64,000 nt of DNA from CABZJG01 sp902512685 (GCA_051201605.1 CP179201.1:1-64000); one strand, 5' to 3'. Shown: positions 9,671-18,688, counted from the first letter of the stretch. The notes: generated by a model from the sequence alone, not told the origin. Made by a program: numbers and translations.

Positions 9671-10114
9671 TTAATCGAATTTCCGGCTAGGGGCCAAAAC
9701 TGTGGCCTCGCCAACAAGAACGTTTTTTCCGTCAACCTGACATAAGCAATCCATGCGCACCCGTCGTTTTGACAGGTCTATGTCCGTAACTTTTACCTCG
9801 GCGTAAACCATATCCCCGGGCCTTACCGGTGCAAGAAATTTTAAAGTTTGTCCCAGATAAACGGTCCCATGACCAGGAAGTTGTTCGCCAATCACCGCTG
9901 AAATAAGCCCTGCCGTTAGCATACCATGAGCTATTCTTCCTTCAAAAATCGTATCCTGCGCATAGTCATCGTCAAGATGAACAGGATTGTGGTCGGTCGA
10001 CACCTTAGCGAACATTTCTATATCTTCATTGCTCACCACTTTTCTTAAGTGGCGGCTCATCCCCATTTCGATATCTTCGATACAAATTGTTCCGCGTGGC
10101 AGATTGTCCAACAT
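9671..10114 (-). CDS. MaoC-like (R)-specific enoyl-CoA hydratase
   Basis: A 147-aa hot-dog-fold protein. The hydratase-2 motif is complete: D41, N43 and H46 in STDHNPVHLDDDYA, the residues that activate water in (R)-specific enoyl-CoA hydratases. GRIAHGML follows, as usual. The likely reaction is hydration of trans-2-enoyl-CoA to (R)-3-hydroxyacyl-CoA, but the physiological substrate (fatty acid, polyhydroxyalkanoate precursor or other acyl-CoA) cannot be read from sequence. It lies between the HAD gene and ribF on the same strand, with 49 bases to ribF. Confidence 0.85.
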   Translation of the reverse strand: MLDNLPRGTICIEDIEMGMSRHLRKVVSNEDIEMFAKVSTDHNPVHLDDDYAQDTIFEGRIAHGMLTAGLISAVIGEQLPGHGTVYLGQTLKFLAPVRPGDMVYAEVKVTDIDLSKRRVRMDCLCQVDGKNVLVGEATVLAPSRKFD

Positions 10115-10120
10115 GAGTTC

Positions 10121-10166
10121 CTCAAGATACTGGCGTAATTTTTTTACGATTTACGTTGGTCTTGAG
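10121..10166. repeat. Nested inverted repeats upstream of the MaoC gene
   Basis: CTCAAGA (10121-10127) and TCTTGAG (10160-10166) form a 7-bp inverted repeat just upstream of the MaoC-like start. Inside it, CGTAA (10134-10138) and TTACG (10144-10148) form a second one around a T-run. It could be an operator or a weak hairpin; nothing else supports a function. Confidence 0.25.
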
Positions 10167-10207
10167 AAACTTTATTACTTTGCAGGTGCAGAAAATCAAC
10201 CCCTGTT

Positions 10208-11080
10208 TCAGCGTAAAAACCCAATTGTATAACGTGGTGCTTGGTTTTCAGTAGCAAGATAGGATTTTAAGGCGTCAGGATCTGGTTGATTTTCTGTTTT
10301 GGTTTCCCCAGCGGCCAAACCCCCTGAGATAAACAAAGCATCAATGCCTTCATCCATGGCGCCCTTGATATCTGTTTGAATACCATCACCTATGGCTAAA
10401 ATCCTAGCGTCCGGAATTGATTCACCTATAGCCGCCAATCTGCGACGCGCAAGATCGTAAATCGGGGCATGGGGTTTGCCAAAATAAAGGCTTTCGCCGC
10501 CCATTTCACTATAAAGCTGCGCCAATGCTCCGGCGCACCATTCGCGGGTGCTTCCCCGATCTACAATAATATCCGGATTTGCGCAGAGCAGTTTTAAACC
10601 TTTGCTTTGTGCGTATGAAAATTCGCTGTGCATGTTTTGCGGATCTGCTTGCGCATCAAAGGGGCCAGTGCACACTATACCTTCGGCTTCATCCAGAGGA
10701 ACGCGGCGAATTTCAATCGGCTTGTCCAGTATTTTCAATGGATCAAAAAATGGTAGATCGCGCGGTTCACCAATGAAATATACATTTTGCCCGACAGTCC
10801 CTTGATAAAGAGCTGAGCGCGCACTGTCACCAGAGGATGCGATGGTATCCCACGCCTCTTCATCGACGCCGAACGCACCAAGTTGTTTTTGAACGCCGGC
10901 GCGCGGTTTGGGGGAATTGGTCACCAAAACAACCTTGCCGCCAGCCTTGCGATAGTCTTTCAGCGCTTGATTGGCGGCTGGGAATGCTTTCACGCCATTA
11001 TGAACACAGCCCCACAGATCGACAAAGAGGGCGTCATATTGGGCGGAAATTTCCGAAAGCTTGCTGATGATTTGCGTCAT
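10208..11080 (-). CDS. HAD-superfamily (class IIA-like) phosphatase, TIGR01459 type
   Basis: A 290-aa haloacid-dehalogenase-fold protein. Motif I is DLWGCVHNG (residues 21-29): the nucleophile D21 is present, but the second acid of the usual DxD is W23. To my knowledge that is normal for this particular alphaproteobacterial subfamily. Motif II (LVTNS), the class II cap region, and the C-terminal motif AIGDGIQTDIKGAMDEGIDALFISGG are present. It is related to NagD-type phosphatases; the substrate is unknown. The ATG at 11080 begins MTQIISKLSEI. It sits alone between hppA and the MaoC gene. Confidence 0.85.
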   Translation of the reverse strand: MTQIISKLSEISAQYDALFVDLWGCVHNGVKAFPAANQALKDYRKAGGKVVLVTNSPKPRAGVQKQLGAFGVDEEAWDTIASSGDSARSALYQGTVGQNVYFIGEPRDLPFFDPLKILDKPIEIRRVPLDEAEGIVCTGPFDAQADPQNMHSEFSYAQSKGLKLLCANPDIIVDRGSTREWCAGALAQLYSEMGGESLYFGKPHAPIYDLARRRLAAIGESIPDARILAIGDGIQTDIKGAMDEGIDALFISGGLAAGETKTENQPDPDALKSYLATENQAPRYTIGFLR

Positions 11081-11266
11081 TTTGATCCCTTAGCCGAATA
11101 CCATTTTATAATTGCCCAGTTGGTATCACTCGTTCGGTAAATTGAAAATACAATTAAAGGATCAATGGAGTTGATGCCTTTTGATCTGCCAGGTCACTGC
11201 AAAACTTCGAAGACCAATTTTCGAACGCAGCAAGGTCACGATCAATATCGAAAAATTATTAAGAGG

Positions 11267-11296
11267 CCAAAGCCCCGACACATATCGGGGCTTTGG
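11267..11296 (-). terminator. Rho-independent terminator of hppA
   Basis: A perfect 12-bp stem, CCAAAGCCCCGA (11267-11278) with TCGGGGCTTTGG (11285-11296), has a 6-base loop. On the minus strand it lies 8 bases past the hppA stop codon and is followed by a T-rich tail (CTTAATAATTTTT). This is a clear intrinsic terminator for hppA. Confidence 0.9.
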
Positions 11297-11304
11297 CAAT
11301 GTCT

Positions 11305-13314
11305 TTAAAGCAGTGGCGCAATCACCAAGCTGACAATGGCCATCACATTAATCAAAATGTTCATTGATGGACCTGAGGTATCTTTGAACGGATCTCCTAC
11401 TGTGTCACCAACAACAACTGCGCTATGGGTTTCGGAGCCTTTACCGCCAAGATTGCCCTTTTCGACATACTTCTTGGCATTGTCCCAAGCCCCACCAGCG
11501 TTCGCCATCATAAGCGCCATCAGCACACAGCCCAGAAGCGCGCCGCCAAGCATGCCACCAAGCGACTGAGCGCCAAGACCAAAGCCAATCACCACTGGCG
11601 CGCCAACAGCAATTGCACCCGGCAAAACCATCCGCTTAAGCGCAGCCGTTGTCGCAATATCCACACATCTTGCTGTATCAGGCTCTGCTTTGCCTTCTAG
11701 CAATCCAGGAATTTCACGGAACTGTCTGCGAATTTCGTTGATCATGTCAAACGCCGCTTCGCCCACAGCTGTCATTGTGATGGATGCGATCAAGAACGGG
11801 ATCGTTCCGCCGATAAACATCCCAATCAAAACCGTAGGATCAGAGATTTGCAATGTGAACGCGCCTCTTCCGCTGGCAGCCCAAGCGGCCTCAACGGTTT
11901 CTGAGAACGCAGCAATGATCGCCAAAGCGGCCAGAGCAGCAGCGCCAATGGCAAAGCCTTTACCTATCGCCGCTGTTGTATTGCCAACCTCATCAAGCCC
12001 ATCTGTGATTTTGCGTGTCTCTTCGCCCATACCAGCCATTTCAGCAATGCCGCCAGCGTTGTCTGCAACAGGGCCGTATGCGTCGATTGCCATGGTGATG
12101 CCAACTGTGGCCAGCATACCGACCGCAGCAATGCCCACACCATAAAGACCGGCAAGTGATGTCGAGATAAAGATAATTACTGACAGCACCAAAATCGGTG
12201 CAACAACTGATTCAAGTCCGACCGCAAGGCCGGTGATCATCACAGTGGCTGTACCGGTTTCGCCCGATTTAGCGATTTTGCGCACGGGGGCGCCGCCAGT
12301 GTAATATTCAGTGATCAAGCCGATTGCGATACCGCCTACGGCGCCGCTGACAACGGCCCACCAGTAATTTGCCGAAATTCCCATGGTCTGGATCACGAAC
12401 CATGCCATGATGATGAAGACCAGTGGTGCGCCCATTGTTCCGCTGCGTAGCGCCGCTTCGGGGGCTGAACCGGAACGCAAGTTGACCACAATGATACCCA
12501 GAACCGACGCGATCAAACCGATGCTTGCAAGCATCAGAGGCAGAGCCATCATCGAAGCCTGAAGTTCGGGGCTGATCGCCATTGTTGAAGCGATAGCAAT
12601 ACACGCGATCATTGCGCCACAGTAAGATTCAAAGATATCTGACCCCATGCCCGCAATATCGCCGACATTATCACCAACGTTGTCAGCAATCACACCGGGG
12701 TTGCGTGGATCATCCTCTGGAATGCCGGCTTCGACCTTGCCGACCAAATCCGCTCCGACATCGGCGCTTTTGGTAAAGATGCCGCCGCCAACACGGGAAA
12801 ATAGCGCAACTGTCGATCCGCCCATACCAAAGCCGTGAATGGCATGTGCAGTGTGCGGGTCACCGCCAAAATAGTAATATAGACCGCCCAGACCCATTAA
12901 GCCAAGCGATGCAACACAAAGCCCCATAACCGATCCACCCAGAAACGCAACCGACAATGACTTTGCTTCACCGTGTTGGTTTGCAGCAACAGCCGTGCGA
13001 ACATTGGCCTTGGTTGCTGAGAACATTCCAAGGTAGCCTGCAACCGCTGAGGAAACCGCACCGGCAACGAATGAAATCGCTGTGTTTAGGCCCAGCGGCG
13101 AGAAATAAATCGCCACGAGCAAGACCAAGCAGAAAAGCCCAAGCATTTTATACTCGCGGTGCATAAACACCATCGCGCCCAAATGGATTTGGTCACCGAT
13201 TTTTTTCACTAAGCCATCACCTGCGTCCTGCCGTAATACCATTCGGTAAATAACAAACGCTATGATTAACCCTAACACACCAAGTGCGGGTGGCAGCGCC
13301 AATAAATTAGTCAT
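11305..13314 (-). CDS. hppA: Membrane-bound proton (or sodium) pumping pyrophosphatase
   Basis: An integral membrane pyrophosphatase of 669 aa with about 16 membrane segments. It couples hydrolysis of pyrophosphate to ion export across the inner membrane. The substrate-binding signature DVGADLVGKVE begins at D185 and DNVGDNVGD is at 211-219. The segment GNTTAAIGKG (444-453) has Ala at 448 and Gly at 451, the positions that are Lys and Thr in potassium-independent enzymes. This predicts the potassium-dependent subtype, although automated names often say potassium-insensitive. Whether H+ or Na+ is pumped was not resolved. A soluble Mn-type pyrophosphatase gene lies 427 bases upstream. A strong terminator follows. 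Confidence 0.95.
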   Translation of the reverse strand: MTNLLALPPALGVLGLIIAFVIYRMVLRQDAGDGLVKKIGDQIHLGAMVFMHREYKMLGLFCLVLLVAIYFSPLGLNTAISFVAGAVSSAVAGYLGMFSATKANVRTAVAANQHGEAKSLSVAFLGGSVMGLCVASLGLMGLGGLYYYFGGDPHTAHAIHGFGMGGSTVALFSRVGGGIFTKSADVGADLVGKVEAGIPEDDPRNPGVIADNVGDNVGDIAGMGSDIFESYCGAMIACIAIASTMAISPELQASMMALPLMLASIGLIASVLGIIVVNLRSGSAPEAALRSGTMGAPLVFIIMAWFVIQTMGISANYWWAVVSGAVGGIAIGLITEYYTGGAPVRKIAKSGETGTATVMITGLAVGLESVVAPILVLSVIIFISTSLAGLYGVGIAAVGMLATVGITMAIDAYGPVADNAGGIAEMAGMGEETRKITDGLDEVGNTTAAIGKGFAIGAAALAALAIIAAFSETVEAAWAASGRGAFTLQISDPTVLIGMFIGGTIPFLIASITMTAVGEAAFDMINEIRRQFREIPGLLEGKAEPDTARCVDIATTAALKRMVLPGAIAVGAPVVIGFGLGAQSLGGMLGGALLGCVLMALMMANAGGAWDNAKKYVEKGNLGGKGSETHSAVVVGDTVGDPFKDTSGPSMNILINVMAIVSLVIAPLL

Positions 13315-13741
13315 CCGTGGATTTCCTTTTTTGTGCTAAGAAACTGTTAGAGCGGGTTTTACCTATATTTCCGCTAGCGTTGCAACACATTAATCCACAA
13401 ATAAAGCGCCCGACAAATCATTGTATCTGCAGGTTGACAAGTTACAGCTGATTTTGATGCAAAGCACAGGTGCATTCAGGGCATAGATTGGCAGCTTAAA
13501 TATAGTCTAACTATCTATAAAGATTATATTTTATGTTTGTCTTTTCCTTAAAAATATTTGTTGTTTTACGCTCTTGCTGCGGGGAATCCCTTAAAGGGGA
13601 AAACCGCTTCGCAGAGCAATTATTTTGAAATTTTGACATTCTGTGTTGCCCAAATGCTTTAGGGAATTTCTTTTTCATCCAATCAGCGGAAATTGAAGCG
13701 CCCATCAAATCTAAAGATTAGGGTTTTTAGCACCCTGTTTA
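13315..13741. other. 427-base gap between ppaC and hppA
   Basis: An AT-rich stretch without a convincing gene. It must hold the hppA promoter (minus strand), but no good box pair was found. At 13573-13621 there is an imperfect compound palindrome (CTGCG with CGCAG outside, CCCTT with AAGGG inside). AGGGT and ACCCT just past the ppaC stop could form a weak hairpin. A 65-codon open frame at 13511-13708 looks spurious. Confidence 0.4.
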
Positions 13742-14695
13742 TCAGGCCGCCAAATTGCAGTTACCATCAAGGGATCGATGAAGCGCAGGAACAGTCTGTT
13801 TTTTGCGGCTCATGAGACCCGGCAATACCACTGTATCTTTGGTTGTTTTCACTCCAAATGCCAGCTCTGCGAGCGCTTTGGTATGATCATCTTGAACAAT
13901 CAATATTGCCTCTTGTTTTGAAATATCAATCACAAACATCATGATTTGATCAATGCCGTTTGACGCAATACTTTCGAGCATGGCTTTTTTCAATCCAGCC
14001 TTGCGTTTTAGGACAGCTTCCGGCGTTTGGGTTTCCAGCAAAGACACCTGATACTTCAAGCCATTGATCACATAATCTTTGCTATCCATCGCGATCAAAC
14101 TGATATCAGACAGACCCGAGATATCTGATTTGGCCTGGAACATTTGGTTTGCATAGGTTTCGATATTGATCTTCAAATCCGCAGCCAGATTTTCGGCCAC
14201 GTTGCGATCTTGGTCAGTTGTCGTCGGGCTTTTGAACGCCACGGTGTCCGATAAAATACAAGACAGCGCCAACCCCTTTAAGCCGTCTGGCATTTGATCT
14301 GCCACTTTGCTGCCCATCAACTCAATCATCAAGGTTGCTGTACACCCGAGCGGCCGCACAGTGATATTTACAATATCTTTTGTGGCAAGACCGCCGACCC
14401 ATTTATGATGGTCAATTATTTCTCGGATCTGGCATTGGTGTATATTGTCTGGCAATTCGTCGGGATTATTGGTGTCGACTATAACAACCGGGGTCTCTGC
14501 GGCCAATTCACCAAGAACCTCAGGCGTGCTGATACCCCAGTAGTTCAATACAAATTTTGCTTCATTATTTGGCTCGCCAAGTACCTTGGCAGTAGCAGGC
14601 ATATTTTTAACTTCTCTTAGATACCAAGCCCAGATAAGTGCGCTTCCAGTGCTATCCATATCGGGCGATCGATGCCCAAAAACAAAAATACTCAT
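13742..14695 (-). CDS. ppaC: Manganese-dependent (family II) inorganic pyrophosphatase
   Basis: A soluble DHH-family enzyme hydrolysing pyrophosphate to two phosphates. From the ATG at 14695 the protein is 317 aa and begins MSIFVFGHRSPDMDS. The metal ligands expected for family II are visible: H8, D12, D14, D74 and H96-H97 in the DHH motif IIDHHKW. The C-terminal DHHA2 domain carries the substrate-binding SRKKQ signature. A 77-codon longer frame upstream is not family-like and overlaps yaaA, so it is rejected. The gene sits upstream of the membrane pyrophosphatase on the same strand, so two different pyrophosphate-consuming enzymes are neighbours. Confidence 0.93.
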   Translation of the reverse strand: MSIFVFGHRSPDMDSTGSALIWAWYLREVKNMPATAKVLGEPNNEAKFVLNYWGISTPEVLGELAAETPVVIVDTNNPDELPDNIHQCQIREIIDHHKWVGGLATKDIVNITVRPLGCTATLMIELMGSKVADQMPDGLKGLALSCILSDTVAFKSPTTTDQDRNVAENLAADLKINIETYANQMFQAKSDISGLSDISLIAMDSKDYVINGLKYQVSLLETQTPEAVLKRKAGLKKAMLESIASNGIDQIMMFVIDISKQEAILIVQDDHTKALAELAFGVKTTKDTVVLPGLMSRKKQTVPALHRSLDGNCNLAA

Positions 14696-14774
14696 AAAAA
14701 ATTTCTTGGAAAAAATCTTCAGCCGCGGTAAAAGTTGCGGAATAGAATTTGTCACCCTCCTGCGGCCAAATGTC

Positions 14775-15527
14775 CTAACCGCGAAGGAATACAGGTTTAT
14801 TTTCAGAGGATAAATCAGGCTCATACCGATATCCGCCGGCATCAAAATCACACAATGCTGCTGGGGTTGCGATTCGATTTGAAACAACAAAACGCGCCAT
14901 GGCCCCACGCGCACGTTTTGCATAAAAGCTAATAATTTTTGGACCCTTTTCAGTGTTTTCCATAAACACCGGCGAAATGACCGGCACTGCCAGTGATCGA
15001 GTGTCCACGGCTTGAAAATATTCTTGTGACGCGCAGTTAATTACAGCTGTGCTTTTGGTGGTTTTTGCTTGTGTGCTCAGCTCTAAAGCCAATTCACTAC
15101 CCCAGTATTCATAGAGGTTTTTACCGTGCTCGGTCTTTAACCGGCTGCCCATTTCTAACCGATAGGGTTCGATTTCATCCAAGGGACGCAGTACCCCGTA
15201 AAGACCTGATAAAATCCGCAAATGCTCTTGGGCCCACCGCAGCGCATCTGCATCCAAGGTTGCCACCTCAAGCCCTTGAAATGTATCGCCTGCGAAAGCA
15301 AAGGCTGCCGGTTTGCGATCTTGGCTGCCAAAATCAGAAAATCTTTGCTGGTTCAGTTTTGCCAAATTGGGGCTAATCTTCATCAGCTTTTCAAGCTCAC
15401 CGCTGGTCAGCTTCGCTGCTTCTGTTACCAGTTCGCGCGTGCGTTCTGGGAACATTGGCTGTGTTGGTTGCACTCCGGCAACCGGGTCCATATCAAGTTT
15501 TTTAGCAGGAGATACAACAACCAGCAT
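14775..15527 (-). CDS. yaaA: Peroxide stress protein YaaA (UPF0246)
   Basis: A 250-aa protein of the YaaA/DUF328 family, recognisable by the N-terminus MLVVVSPAKKLD, the central GLYGVLRPLDEIEPYRLEMG and the C-terminal KGPKIISFYAKRARG. In E. coli the homologue limits free iron and oxidative damage during peroxide stress and has a DNA-binding fold. The ATG at 15527 is chosen over the one at 15539 because it matches the conserved start. It lies between recQ and ppaC on the same strand. Confidence 0.92.
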   Translation of the reverse strand: MLVVVSPAKKLDMDPVAGVQPTQPMFPERTRELVTEAAKLTSGELEKLMKISPNLAKLNQQRFSDFGSQDRKPAAFAFAGDTFQGLEVATLDADALRWAQEHLRILSGLYGVLRPLDEIEPYRLEMGSRLKTEHGKNLYEYWGSELALELSTQAKTTKSTAVINCASQEYFQAVDTRSLAVPVISPVFMENTEKGPKIISFYAKRARGAMARFVVSNRIATPAALCDFDAGGYRYEPDLSSENKPVFLRG

Positions 15528-15557
15528 AAGTGACCTCAAACGTTTACGCCTTATTAT

Positions 15558-17597
15558 TTAGGGCGCTTTTTCAAGAACGTCCAGAAACGCTTGGCCAAAG
15601 CGATATGTTTTTTGGTCGCCCAGCACTTTTGCCATGCTGTCCAAATCACGCGGCTTTAGCTTGACAATTTTGGCCAGCAACGCTGCAGAACAGCTAAGAG
15701 GTTTGTCGATGCCCTGCGCCCCGCGCGATAATTCGGCTTGAACCTCAAGCAACTGATCATAAAGCTCACCATCCTTGCGCCCCGCAAGTTTTCTGCGCTG
15801 CGGATGCGGCTGTGTGACGCTTTCGTTGATCACATTTAAAAACGTCAGACCATAGTTCTCCAGTTTTTTGGCGCCAACACCGTTGATACGTGCCATGTCG
15901 TCAATAGTTTTTGGACGGTTTTGGGCCATCTCAATTAGAGTGCGATCATTAAAAATAATATAGGCGGGCACATGCGCAGCCTCAGCCAACCGGCGGCGCT
16001 GCGCTTTAAGAGCCGCCAGTAAAGGCGCATCTTCTTCATTGACCAGCGCCTTTGCCTCAGCGCCTTTTTGGGTTTGTTTCAGCGTATCTTTTCGCAGCAA
16101 TATGGATTGCTCAGCACGCAACACTGGCAATGCCGCATCAGTCATTCGAAGGGCGCCCATACGCTCTTTATCAGGCCGGATTAAATCATGTCCCATCATT
16201 TGCCGAAAAACAGCTTGCCATTGCGCCCGTGAAAGGTCTTTGCCGACCCCAAAGGTGGGCAAATCTTGATGCCCGCGCTGCAGGACCTTTTCTGTTTCCT
16301 GACCCAGTAAAATATCTATCAAATGCCCAGCGCCAAAGGTTTCTTTGGTGCGCAAGGCCGCCGACAAAGCCTTTCGAACAACATCGGTTCCGTCAAATAT
16401 CTCTGGCGGTTGATCGCACAGATCACAGTTTTTACAGGTGATATCTCTTTCGTCAAAATACGACAAAAGCGTTTTGCGGCGACACTCAAGCGCCTCTGCC
16501 AATCCCAAAAGCGCATTCAGGCGACCATGATCAGCCAAACGGCGATCGGCGTCGGCCAGTCCTTCATCAATTTGTGTCCGTCTTAAGCGAATATCTTCTG
16601 CACCATAAAGCGTCATGGCTTCGGCGGGCGCCCCATCGCGCCCGGCGCGGCCAATTTCCTGATAATAGCTTTCGATGGATTTGGGCAGGTCAGCATGCGC
16701 AACCCAGCGGATGTCGGGTTTATCCACCCCCATCCCGAAAGCTACTGTTGCCACGACAACCAGACCGTCCTCGGTGGCAAACCGGGCTTCCACTTCGCGC
16801 CGCATATCGGCTTCCATCCCGCCATGGTAGTGACAGGCAGAATGCCCCTCTTCGCGCAGCGCAGCGGCAAGCGTTTCGGTTTTGGCGCGGGTCCCGCAAT
16901 ACACGATCCCCGATTGCCCTTTTCGCGCCGCAGCAAAAGCAAGCAGCTGCTTTCGGGGGGCATTTTTGGTGGCAAAGGATAAATGAATATTCGGTCTGTC
17001 AAAACCGCGCAGGAATGTTGTGGGCGCTGCACCGTCGAATAATCTTTCGACAATTTCTTGCCGGGTTTCGGCATCTGCCGTGGCTGTAAAGGCAGCCAGG
17101 GGCACGCCCAAAGCCCTCCGCAATGCGCCAATTCGCAAATAATCAGGCCGAAAATCATGTCCCCACTGGCTCACACAATGGGCTTCATCCACCGCCAGCA
17201 TATTGACGTGATACCGACGCAATACCGATTGCATAGAATCGGCTGCCAGCCGTTCGGGTGCTAAATATAATAGCTTTAGGTTTCCGGCGTTCAGCGCTTC
17301 ATAAACCGCGTCTGTTTCCTGCTGTGTATTGGCCGATGTAAGCGCACCTGCCGCAACCCCAGATGCTTGCAGCCCGCGCACTTGATCCCGCATCAGTGCA
17401 ATTAAAGGAGAGATAACAACCGTCAAACCGTCGCGCAGCACCGCCGGAAGCTGAAAGCACAAAGATTTGCCACCGCCGGTCGGCATAATGGCCAGAACAT
17501 TATCGCCGCAGGTTACTGCCTCGACGATTTCTTTTTGACCGGGGCGAAATTTAACGAACCCAAAAACATCGCGCAGCAGCGTTTCTTGGTGCGCCAT
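15558..17597 (-). CDS. recQ: ATP-dependent DNA helicase RecQ
   Basis: A 679-aa 3'-5' DNA helicase acting in recombination and replication-fork repair. It shows Walker A MPTGGGKS, the DEAH box in VDEAHCVSQWGHDFRPDY, the C-terminal helicase signature YYQEIGRAGRDG, the zinc-binding cysteines of the RQC domain (CKNCDLC and one upstream) and a single HRDC domain near the C-terminus. The ATG at 17597 has a good AGGGAC ribosome site; an upstream ATG at 17660 adds an unconserved tail. The downstream neighbour yaaA starts 30 bases after its stop. Confidence 0.96.
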   Translation of the reverse strand: MAHQETLLRDVFGFVKFRPGQKEIVEAVTCGDNVLAIMPTGGGKSLCFQLPAVLRDGLTVVISPLIALMRDQVRGLQASGVAAGALTSANTQQETDAVYEALNAGNLKLLYLAPERLAADSMQSVLRRYHVNMLAVDEAHCVSQWGHDFRPDYLRIGALRRALGVPLAAFTATADAETRQEIVERLFDGAAPTTFLRGFDRPNIHLSFATKNAPRKQLLAFAAARKGQSGIVYCGTRAKTETLAAALREEGHSACHYHGGMEADMRREVEARFATEDGLVVVATVAFGMGVDKPDIRWVAHADLPKSIESYYQEIGRAGRDGAPAEAMTLYGAEDIRLRRTQIDEGLADADRRLADHGRLNALLGLAEALECRRKTLLSYFDERDITCKNCDLCDQPPEIFDGTDVVRKALSAALRTKETFGAGHLIDILLGQETEKVLQRGHQDLPTFGVGKDLSRAQWQAVFRQMMGHDLIRPDKERMGALRMTDAALPVLRAEQSILLRKDTLKQTQKGAEAKALVNEEDAPLLAALKAQRRRLAEAAHVPAYIIFNDRTLIEMAQNRPKTIDDMARINGVGAKKLENYGLTFLNVINESVTQPHPQRRKLAGRKDGELYDQLLEVQAELSRGAQGIDKPLSCSAALLAKIVKLKPRDLDSMAKVLGDQKTYRFGQAFLDVLEKAP

Positions 17598-17741
17598 CAA
17601 AGTCCCTGTTTTTCTTTTTAAATGCTCGTAAGCTGGGTGTCCCACACTCATCAGCATCAAACAAGTCCCGGATATGAAATTACCCTAAATATCACTCGAT
17701 TGCGTTTCAATCAGGTTAAAGTATCCGCCATAAACAGTTGC

Positions 17742-18026
17742 TTAACGCAATAGGATTTCTGGCAGGATATAATCGCGCAGGGAAATGATGATGACAAAGG
17801 CCACCAAGGGCGCAAGATCAAGCGGGCGAGTGTCAGGAAGAATGCGCCTGATCGGCCCATAGATCGGCTCCAGCAACCGGTTCAGGCCAAACCAAATTTG
17901 TGCCACCAGTTGTTGATGCAGATTAAGCACCTGAAAGCTAATGAGCCAGCTCATGATGATATGCACAATCATGATAAAAAAAGCGATATCAAGAACCAGT
18001 CTGATCGGTCCGTAAATTGCCATCAT
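17742..18026 (-). CDS. YggT-family membrane protein
   Basis: A 94-aa protein with two hydrophobic segments (about residues 8-32 and 68-90) separated by a loop containing the family motif LLEPIYGPIRRILP. YggT (CcmB-like, DUF) proteins sit in the inner membrane; roles in osmotic tolerance or in membrane complex assembly have been proposed but not settled. Normal length, no oddities. Confidence 0.88.
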   Translation of the reverse strand: MMAIYGPIRLVLDIAFFIMIVHIIMSWLISFQVLNLHQQLVAQIWFGLNRLLEPIYGPIRRILPDTRPLDLAPLVAFVIIISLRDYILPEILLR

Positions 18027-18109
18027 CTGTGCGGCCTCCTACCGTTAATACTGCACAAGTAGGGAATTGAATACAAAAGGGCAAGGGGAGCGATTATACA
18101 GCGCTTAAA

Positions 18110-18544
18110 TTAATCGTCAGCAGCATCTGTTGGGCGCAACCTTCCACGCGTGACTTTCACGCCAGCGCGGGCCTTTTTTGAATCTAGCCTGCGTCTTTGG
18201 CTAGCTTTGGTAGGCCGCGTCGGGATACGCCTTTTCGGGGTGATTAACGCGCGAGAAATCAATTCGACCAACCGCGCGCGGGCAATTTCACGATTGCGGG
18301 CCTGATGACGGGTTTCATCACATTGTATGATGATTGCACCATCTTTAGTCCATTTCCGTCCTGCGAGTTTTTTAAGCCGTGATTTGACAGGATCCGTTAA
18401 AGACGGGGACCTGGCCGCTTCGAAGCGCAACTCAACAGCTGAGCTGACTTTATTGACGTTCTGTCCTCCGGGTCCAGATGCGCGGGTAAAATGCTCTGTC
18501 AGTTCCCAATCCTGCAGGCTAATGTTATCTGAAATCCGCAGCAT
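18110..18544 (-). CDS. arfB: Alternative ribosome-rescue factor ArfB (peptidyl-tRNA hydrolase)
   Basis: A 144-aa class I release-factor-like protein that frees ribosomes stalled on non-stop mRNAs. The catalytic GGQ is G26-G27-Q28 in ASGPGGQNVNK. There is no codon-recognition domain. The basic C-terminal tail, rich in Lys and Arg from about residue 105 (PKRRIPTRPTKASQRRR), is the part that enters the empty mRNA channel in ArfB homologues. The start at 18544 gives MLRISDNISL. Immediately upstream lies the probable small RNA unit and its terminator. Confidence 0.93.
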   Translation of the reverse strand: MLRISDNISLQDWELTEHFTRASGPGGQNVNKVSSAVELRFEAARSPSLTDPVKSRLKKLAGRKWTKDGAIIIQCDETRHQARNREIARARLVELISRALITPKRRIPTRPTKASQRRRLDSKKARAGVKVTRGRLRPTDAADD

Positions 18545-18594
18545 TGTTCGGGTATCCTGATTTAATCCCTAAAATATTTTAAGATTCATTCAAA

Positions 18595-18621
18595 AAGGGT
18601 CGTCCGTTGCGGACGACCCTT
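18595..18621 (-). terminator. Rho-independent terminator of the small RNA
   Basis: A perfect 12-bp stem, AAGGGTCGTCCG (18595-18606) with CGGACGACCCTT (18610-18621), has a 3-base loop. On the minus strand it ends in TTTTT. It closes the small transcription unit before arfB. Confidence 0.92.
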
Positions 18622-18688
18622 CGAGACTTACGGAGGTGGGCCGGTTAGGCACTCACCAATTCAGTCGATCACACGACCAAGGGTTGCC

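Noticed and set aside
9622..9735. The longer N-terminus of RibF
   Set aside because: It overlaps the MaoC-like gene and lacks any conserved residues; the ATG at 9621 gives the standard 312-aa protein.
13511..13708. A 65-codon minus-strand open frame between ppaC and hppA
   Set aside because: Low-complexity Lys/Asn-rich translation, no ribosome site, overlaps a palindrome; looks like chance in AT-rich DNA.
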